In this document: positions 12,901 through 21,900 of the stretch, in pieces
Layout: each line of letters starts with the position of its first letter
Numbering within the stretch: the stretch's first letter is position 1
Origin: Siderastrea radians
Lineage: Eukaryota; Cnidaria; Anthozoa; Scleractinia; Rhizangiidae
Reading direction: 5' to 3'
Assembly (NCBI GenBank): GCA_964017195.1
Contig: OZ024896.1
Span: forward strand, 27,689,430-27,753,429
Length of the DNA: 64,000 bases
Translations under genes and position numbers: made by a program
Notes under the pieces: generated by a model
Database searches by the model: none
What the model was told of the DNA's origin: nothing
The model's input: the letters and a program-made list of their open reading frames with translations, nothing else

Positions 12901-15900
12901 TCAAGTTTGCAGGTTTTCTGGTAAAAATTCCCCACTCATGATATAGTCTCTGCGTCATGTGAAGTCATCATTGTCAAATTTGTACTCGAGGTGAACAACT
13001 TTTAACGTACTTAACACCCTTCAAGTTTCATTGTCATAGATTACACTTGGAGTTTCAGAGGGTGGATAGAATCCTACCCCTCTCACCTACCCCTCCTGAA
13101 ACAGTGTAACATAAAAGCAACCAACTTTTTTCTGAAATAATCACTGACAGTTTAGGTTTACTTCCGGTTTCAGCTAACAGTCCTTCTTACCCCACTGTTG
13201 TCATGGTAATGAGGGACCACCATATTCCCTCCACGATTCCCTTGTGAAAATGACTGAAGAACTGCTTAGAATTGGACTCAAATTCCTAAAAAGGCAGCAA
13301 TACATTTCCAATATTATTCAAATTTATGATGATAGTTTTAATGGAAGTCGTTCGTCGCGACAATCTACTTGAAAAGATTAAAAACGTGTGGGCCATCTGG
13401 TCAAAAAGAATGTATTTCCAGATGTTCTAGTGTGGATGTTAGGCTAAATCGTATAAAATGTAAGCGTTTTTAAAAAAATCACATCAGTGTGGATAAATGA
13501 GAGCTGTACGAGACACTGGTGTTGAAGAGAATGTCTTGATACGTTTTCGACCAAATGAAAGAGGAAAACGTATAAAAACTTTTGAAAATGCGGACTGTGC
13601 TAAAGTGTGCTAGGACAAATGCTTAATACTTCTGGCTGTAAGATTGAATTACTCACCGCAAACCAAATGACTACCCCGGCTAATATGGCAATTGCAAAGC
13701 TAATCGCGAAAATAGGCCAGCACCCTAGTACAGAGGTGCCCAGATCCCGCGCATATCCAGAGGGTGTCTTTTCTCTTGTCATCAAAGCAACACCAGGGAC
13801 AGTAATAAGAGGAACGTACGAATAAAAACCTCTGTATGTTGTTCTACCAACCGCTGCCCTGACTGGAAAACGGAAATCAACCTTGGCTCGGCTGTCGGGG
13901 TCTGTGATGTGTTTGGTTGCGTTAATTGTGTAACTGATGTTCCATTTGTGGTAGCTGAAACATCTACCGCAAGAATTTTGAAGCATGTGTGCAAGGATCT
14001 GTGGGATTATACCACGTGGTTCTGAGCTTGAGTTGTCCTTGATGACGTAAGGGGGAATTGGAGTCCAGCTGGCGAATAGAAGATATGGACAACGGCAAGT
14101 TTCTGAAAGATAAAGTGAAATGACCAAGCTCGTCACTGTCGTCCTTGAAGGTCACTGGTCAAAAATTCTACTCACGTAACAAAACTGGTTAACATTTTAG
14201 TTTCTATACGATGGAGCTAAAAATTCACCATCTTTCTTTTTATCAGCAAGATGAAAGTTGTTAGCGATAGTGAAGTGTTTCTGTGTAAGGGATTGAAACC
14301 ACAAGTTCATGTCGTAAAATCCCAGCAATGAACAGCATGGAAGGCGAAGAAAGTCACAAAGAAACTAATAAACCCTGGTAAACCTCTATTCCACACGAAA
14401 GGATCCAAGAAGGCAGATAAGACGAAAACAAAATTTCCTCAACCTCATCTCTTAAGCTCGTTCTCATTGTTTCTTGGGCATAATCTATAGATCCATGCAT
14501 ATACTGCGTAATGATCTCGCTCTCTAGCAGTAAACGCCATCGCTTAAATTGGAATGACAACTGATCACATACCTGCAATGAAGATTTTGTTGCTTTGCAC
14601 CTTGCCATCTAAGGTGACAGGCTCAACTTTTATCTTGTAAGTAGAGTACGTTGTGAGTTCATCCAAAGACACACGTCTTAAATCTGCGCTCACATTCACA
14701 GACAAGATGGAAGAGTTCACCACAGGCTTACCAGCCTCACAAATTGTTTGATAAGTAACTTGATAATGTGACAACTGATCAATGACTTTGTCACGTGGCT
14801 TGTCCCAGGTGACTGTAATGCCAGTTGGGCTGCCATGACTTATGGCTGTCATTTTAGGAAAAAGGGTCTCTGCAAGGAATCGAAAAACTATTTTAGACAA
14901 ACTGTTTTAGATAACTACACAGGTTTCTACGGAATATTTGCGCTGACAGGGCGAGTGTGCGTGTTAAATGCTCTTGTATTCGCACTCTGAAATGTAATGT
15001 CGTGTTATAATGGTGTTTTTAACTTTTGTAAACCAAAGTCAAACGCTTCCGTCTGGCCAAACACCGCAAAAGCAGATAAGGCAATGACACAGTTAGTCAA
15101 ATTTTCCCGTGCTTGACACCCATTGATTGTGTTTGCTTCGAGTTCTAAGTCAACTCCTGATTGGTTGTTATTCTGCTTCTTATAGGTTAAAAAACCCTCA
15201 TGTTTACTCTGATTAGTAAGATGAGCGATTAAGAATTGGCCCATGTCTAGCTTTCGTCTATCGCTTAATGGATGGATGCATGCAGGAAATCGGAAGATCA
15301 CGAGATAGCCATAAAGCCTGCATGCCATCACTGATATTGTTGTTCAGAAAACGTATAAAATTGAGGTTCAGCGGGGCGATACACGTGTATGTTTCTGTTG
15401 AAATTTTAGCTAATATCAAGCGAAGATTGCCTTGCGAGTGAAAATAAAAGCCCTTTAGAATTTGCTCCGACAAACCTAAAGCTTTGGTTATGATCATTCG
15501 ATTTCTTATTGTACCAAACCAGCAATCGCAGCAATCGTATGGAAAACTATACGTATCTTTACAATCGATGCTTTCGCGAAATTGACGTACACTATCTTGA
15601 GTCAGCCAAGGGACCAAGGGCTTCCTTGTTTACCAAATCGTAGCGGTTCCTGAGGCTAATTTTCTTCTAATTCTCGTTGCTGTGGTCAGAGCTCAGTCAC
15701 GTAAGCATGCCACTGAGCAAATTCTGCTTAATAGTCTTAGCTCAGCTAGTTAAATGTCTAAGACGTGCTTCAGATCATAAAGGGACCTGTAGTCCTGACT
15801 TGCCTGCCCCAATTCTAAGTCTGACACACACATTAGGGGGCTTATCCCGACAACGTATATTTGATCTTTGAGACTAAACAGGACTTTAGGTCCCTTCATG

Positions 15901-18900
15901 GTACCCTTCCCACATGGTTGCAGCAACCAGTTTCCTAGTGTAAACCGACACTACAGGAGACTTAATATGCCTGGGAAAAGTAGCCGGGAGACATTTCTCG
16001 ATATGTGCCGAACTTTATCTGGAAATTTCACACTGTCGTTGGATCACTTGAGAGAAAAGGCTCTTCATGCTCTTTTTGCTTTAAGACGGCACGTTGACTT
16101 AAGCCGTTTAAAACCCTCTCTTGCTTGCAAAATTTTCGACACGATGATTTCACCCATTTTGACTTATAATAGCGAAGCCTGGGGTGTCTTTGCTAAATCA
16201 GATTTCAAGTCTTGGGACACTTCACCAATTGAAAAAAGTCACTTACAATTTTGCAAACGCTACTTACAAGTTAATAACAAGGCATCTAATATTGCATGCC
16301 GGGCTGAAATGGGTCGCTTCCCTTTAACCTTTGATATAAATAAACGAATTCTTAAGTACATAAGTTATCTTCAAAATAAAGATCAAAACTCCTTCGTCGT
16401 GCAATCACTGATAATGTCAATAGATTTGCACTGTAATGGTAAAAATAGTTTCTATTCCAGTGTTATAAATATGCTCAATTATTATGACATTCCCTTTAAC
16501 TTTAATCATGACACTTTAGATGACACTAAGATAACGTACCTTGTAGATCAAATGAAAAAGAAATATATCGCTTATTGGAAACATTCTCTTTGTAATTCTC
16601 AAAAACTAGAATTTTATAATACTATTAAAGACAGTTATACACCTTCGCCTTATTTACATTTGACTAGAAAAAATCCCAATCGAAAAACGCTTGTGAAACT
16701 AAGAATAAGTAATCACAAACTCCTGATTGAAACAGGAAGATATAACAATGTCCCCAGAAGTGACAGACTATGCACTATTTGTGGGCATAATGTTGAAGAT
16801 GAAACCCATTTTCTATTTCATTGTCCAAGATATTCATCACTTAGAGACAACTTTTTCAGTAAAATAGATCATGTAATTTCGAATCCCAAGCAGCTATCAA
16901 TTTCAACCTTGATTGTGCAATTAATGAACTCCACTGACTATTAATATGCAATTAGTGCAGTTTATATCGTCCTGTTTTGAAATGAGAGACAAATTATTGT
17001 CAAATTCTTGATCAGTGATTATTTGATTAGTTTTGTTTAATGACTTTTTATTGTAATTATTGTTATTATATATTATCTTATGCTTTTGCAATACTGTAAT
17101 GTTTTATGGTCATGCAAATAAAGCGCAAGTGTTGTTGTTGTTACCTTCAGACCAAGTCCATGCCTCAATACAGTTGCTCGGCAGTCCGCTTCCCTTACGT
17201 GAGAAAGCTAGAACCCGGACGCAGAGTCTTGACGCTTCCTTGGATCCGTTCAACACAACTTGGGTTTGATTGACATTTACAGTCTTGTTCAACACCAATG
17301 AACCGTCAGCCATGTTTTCAAGTAATACCTTATACCCAAGAACAATCCCATGCACGTGTTCAGGAGTTACTGGTTGCCAGGTGACGGAGAATGACGTGAA
17401 ATTCAATGGGGTGGTTGTTACATTAATCGGAGGTAGGCTGGGGACTGAAAAGATGAAATCTTTTGAGTTGCTTTGTAAACTGTCGGTACTCACAATCCTG
17501 TGTGATCATTTACGCTAATTTATCGTCAGGAGGTGGAGATTAATTTATCTGTCGAATGTGATGAATCTTGAAGTTTCAGTTCGAGTTGAGTTCAAGTTAA
17601 GTTCGAGTTAAGTTCCAATATGAAAATCGGTGTTGTCCTTAATGCTATGTGAAAACTTATCGGTATCTTTTAAATACTGAAATCATTAGGTAGATTTTAG
17701 GCGGTGTTACATTCAGTGTGCTATTACACCAGGCAGTAACATACCCTTTAATGGATCACATTTTTTATGATACCACGTGAAATATTCGTTGCAAGATGTG
17801 TTATACTGTGCAGTCTTTTCGTGCAGCTATTATCGCAGTTTTATTGCGAGTCAAGTTGCCTAGTTTAACACCCCAATTGGTTACCTAGAGTCGATGATCA
17901 GTTTTCAATTTTTTAACCGTACCACGCGCCCCAGTCTAAGTAGTGATGGCGTTTCCTAGGTACTTCTGTTGCTTAAACTTGCTTTTTTGCATCGTGCTAC
18001 GTGTAAAGGAAACATAACGATATGCAATCCATACAGCGATGCGCTAAGATTCACATTTGACCACATTTAGCAATCGAATAGCCAACAAAAATTCGAGGAT
18101 AGCTGGCTGGAAACTAATTCAAGACCATTTTGGTCTCCAAAAGAATGCTTTCTACGAACGCTTCGCTTTCCTTTCAGCAGTTATATTAACACTTTGTTTT
18201 CTCTGTTGTATAGCCAGTGCTGCGCGGAACAACATTTCGTGCACCCTTGACATCTTTATAGTCGCGAATTTATCATCTTAATAACCCCACGACGTGCTCC
18301 CGTCTGGACTTGGTAGTTCATTCGTTAGAGCACCGGTGATGTAAGCCCGGGGATTGGGGTGCGAAAACCACCGAGGTCAAAGGAATTCTCTTTACATTTT
18401 ACAATGACAATGCTCGTTAGGAAAGGAATGGGTTTCCTTTCAGCACTTAAATTTAATTTGCAGACTGAGTTTATTCTCTGTTTCCCTACTTTTGTTTTCA
18501 GTTGGCTTTCTGCAAGCTCTCCTCGAATTCTGATGGTATAGTCGACTCACAATTTTACGAATCAGCGCTTGCACTTGCATGCTTTGTGATGTAAAATTAC
18601 ATACCGTTGGCATTTAATCTTACCGCTTTCTTCTGTTAAAAAGAAAACGCAGCGGCTCTCATCCCCGTCTCCCTTTCTCGTGAAAGCGAGAATCTTGAAA
18701 CAATACCACGTGAAAGGTTTGACATCGTGTAAAACAGTGGAAAATACGTTTTCGTCCAGCACCATGACGAAGCGCGACCACTTCTCAGTTTCCTTGTCAC
18801 TGGGCTTCTGATGATGGTTTGTTGCACTCATAAATTTGAAAGTCAGTTTGTAACCGAGAATAACCCCGTTTCGATCTTGCTCAGGAACTGGCTTCCATTT

Positions 18901-21900
18901 CACGAGTACTGAAAATGGACCGTTGCTTTCTGCAGTGATATTCTGTGGTGGGAGGCTTGGAGCTGAATTTTAGAAGGAAAAGGAAATGGAGGTACGGATT
19001 TAATAATAAATAAATAAATAAATAAATAAATAAAAAGAAAGAAAGAAAGAAATGACTCACTGAAAGGACAAACGAACGAATGAAAGAAAGAGTGAACGAA
19101 CGAACGAACGAAAGAACGAGTGAATGAATGAATGAATGAATGAATGAATGAATGAATGAATGAATGAATGACTGAATGAATGAATGAATGAATGAATGAA
19201 TGAATGAATGAATGAATGAATGAATGAATGAATGAATGAATATTATCTCATTAAAATTCCGAAGCTAAACAATAACGATAATATTTACACCTACAAGTAT
19301 GTTGCTAAAATTGATTTGAAATCTTTGTTTCGCTGACGGTTAAACCCTTACTGGCCAAACGTCAACGGTTGGTGGTAGAAACTACCCTCAACTGTCCGCT
19401 GACGGCCAAAATTTTATCTGCTCGACACATGACGCCCTTTGATGACGGTTGCCGTACTTTAACGTTTAAAATAAATTCATTTGACGGTTGGCAGTTAACC
19501 AAATGAGTCTCTTTATGAACATCGCAGTTGTTAAATTTACGATTCAGTTCTTTGTTTTGGAAAGTTCGTAATGCTTGATCCTCTGGAGAATTTCTCTAAA
19601 CATTTTTATAGAAACACACAGAGGTTTGCCAATATCTTTAAATTGCATCTCCACAGGAATTTACGAAGCATAGGGTCATGGACACGTTCCATTCTATGTA
19701 TTGTACGTTCTGTAACCTCCCCTAGTCCTCCCTAGCATTTCTTTAACCTCATTCCTTCTTAACTCTGGCAGAACTCTTCAAAACATGGCCAGTTGTTATA
19801 AATAAAAACCAGCTTTACAAATTAAAAACCAGATTTTGGCAAATCTAGTAGTATAAGAAATAAATGATGAACTTAAGGTCTCCCTGATTATTTTGAGTTA
19901 CAATAGAAAACAAGCTGACTTACTGTCATCTTGTGTTATAAAGTAATAGCAGTCATCTTTGCCCATGCCTACTAAAGCCGTCATGGGCTCAACAGAAGCG
20001 CAATAGTTAGTGAAAGTTTTCAGGTCTTCAAAGAACAGTGAGCTGATGTTAGTGTTGACCAGTTTAACTTGCGTTTTGTCATATTTGGACTTGAGGCTCA
20101 CTCTATACCCAGATACATCGATTACACTGGATTCACTTCTTTGGAGTGGCTTCCAAGCTATGACAGCTGCTGAAGTTGTCATATTATAAGCTTTCACGTG
20201 TAAGGAGGGTGCTTCCTCTAAGATCAACATAAAAACGTTAGCTCGCTGCTTTCAATTGCAAAGGGTGGTTCTATAACATGTTTCACAAAATTAAATCAGC
20301 GTAAGCATAAGCTACCACCTTTGTTAAGGCGCTTTCACGCTACAAACTAAGACAAACTCGTCTTGATTAACTCCAAAAGGGTGGAAAATTGGTGCGTTTA
20401 CACGACAAATCACAGACACGAATTTTTTAATGGCAATTGCTTTCATAACCTGCTATTTGTCCTGATTTGCCTTCATTGAAATCACAATATATAAGTCCTA
20501 AACAACCCAATCTTATTGTCGACCGCCTTTCCTGGCAATTTCAGGTGGTCGTGTGTGAAGGTTTCGAGCCTTTTGAGCCCCAAATCATCGAAAGTTTAGA
20601 CACTGTGTACTAAGGGAAGTCCCCCGAGAGTAAAAAGCGCCACGAGAATTTCCAGAAGCGTGAACTGCGGTAGGGTGAAATGTAAAAGCGTAAAAACGTG
20701 AATTCCCAGTAACAGAAGAGCAGGATGAAAGAGGAGGATGATGGATAAACACCGGCAAGGTGGAAAATAATCAGAGGCATCAAAAAGAGAAAACAGCAAT
20801 GAAATCACTCACTGTAGGTTATTGCTGTGCGGTTGGCGCATGCTCCATACAACAGCTTCTGTCTAGACCTAATGCTTGTTTCCAGTCCCCCACCGCAGGT
20901 TACTTTGCATCGCACCAGTAGGACACAGATGGTCTGGGACGAAGAGCCTTGGACAAAGGAATGAAAGGTGTAATTTTGCTTCAACTAGACTTAATTTAAT
21001 TTTTGCTATCTTCTTTACGTTTGGTAGATCCAGTTGAGTTCAAGTGACAATAGCACTAATAAGAATGAGAAAACCAAAATTGATGGATCATTGTATCTGC
21101 AGTTAAGTGATCCAATCGCAAAAATGGCCATCTAGGGCTGTTATTAAAAAAGAAATTGAGCAGGCCATTTTTAAGATGGCATTTTTTTTTTACAACTATT
21201 ACAATTCATTTTGTTTTTTCCTTTTTCATTAAACTTTTTAACTCCAGTAAAGATTGGATAACAACAACCGCAATTTGCACAAGAAGAAAACAGTCTATTC
21301 AAGAAGTATGAATGCAAAGAACCAAACAACGCAAACATTAACTGCAATGCTTCATTCTTGTTGCCGGATCTCTTGTTGTAGAAATACACGTGCCAAACGT
21401 CACTTTAGGAGTAAATAAGCCAAACTAATCGAGAGGCTGCCACTTAGGTAAAGTCGCACACTATCCAAGGAGGCCCACACGGCCGGAGCTTATCCCGGTT
21501 CCTGTAGCATGAAGCAACTGAGAGTATTGCTACTACCCCCCTGGATGGGATGCTAGTCCATCGCAGGGTTAGCCCCAGCAGTATGTCGCCGGTACTCATT
21601 TATACACCTAGCTGGAGAAGAGACAACGTGGGGCAAAGTTTCTTGACTGAGGAAACAACACGATGGGGGGGGGGGGGGGACTGGGCCATCGCACTAACCA
21701 CTACAACACCTCGCCCCCCACTTTGGCCGGTTAAAATCGCTCTTTTACCGTAGTGCTAACCTTGTATTCAGCTCGGCTTGTTCACCACCCCAGTTGTCGG
21801 GAAAACAGTCTAGGTTTAAAATAACGGGAGATTCGAGAAGCAGCCTAAACATTGATCGGGACATTGCCGGAATAGTTCGCGTGCTCGTTACGTTACAGAA

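Noticed and set aside
15258..15617. Minus-strand ORF of 119 codons as a channel exon
   Set aside because: No FN3 or other domain pattern, no good splice borders in phase 1, and it is not needed between exons 6 and 7, which already fit.
18300..18390. Functional tRNA gene
   Set aside because: Only a D-arm-like stretch is seen; there is no T-arm, acceptor stem or terminator.
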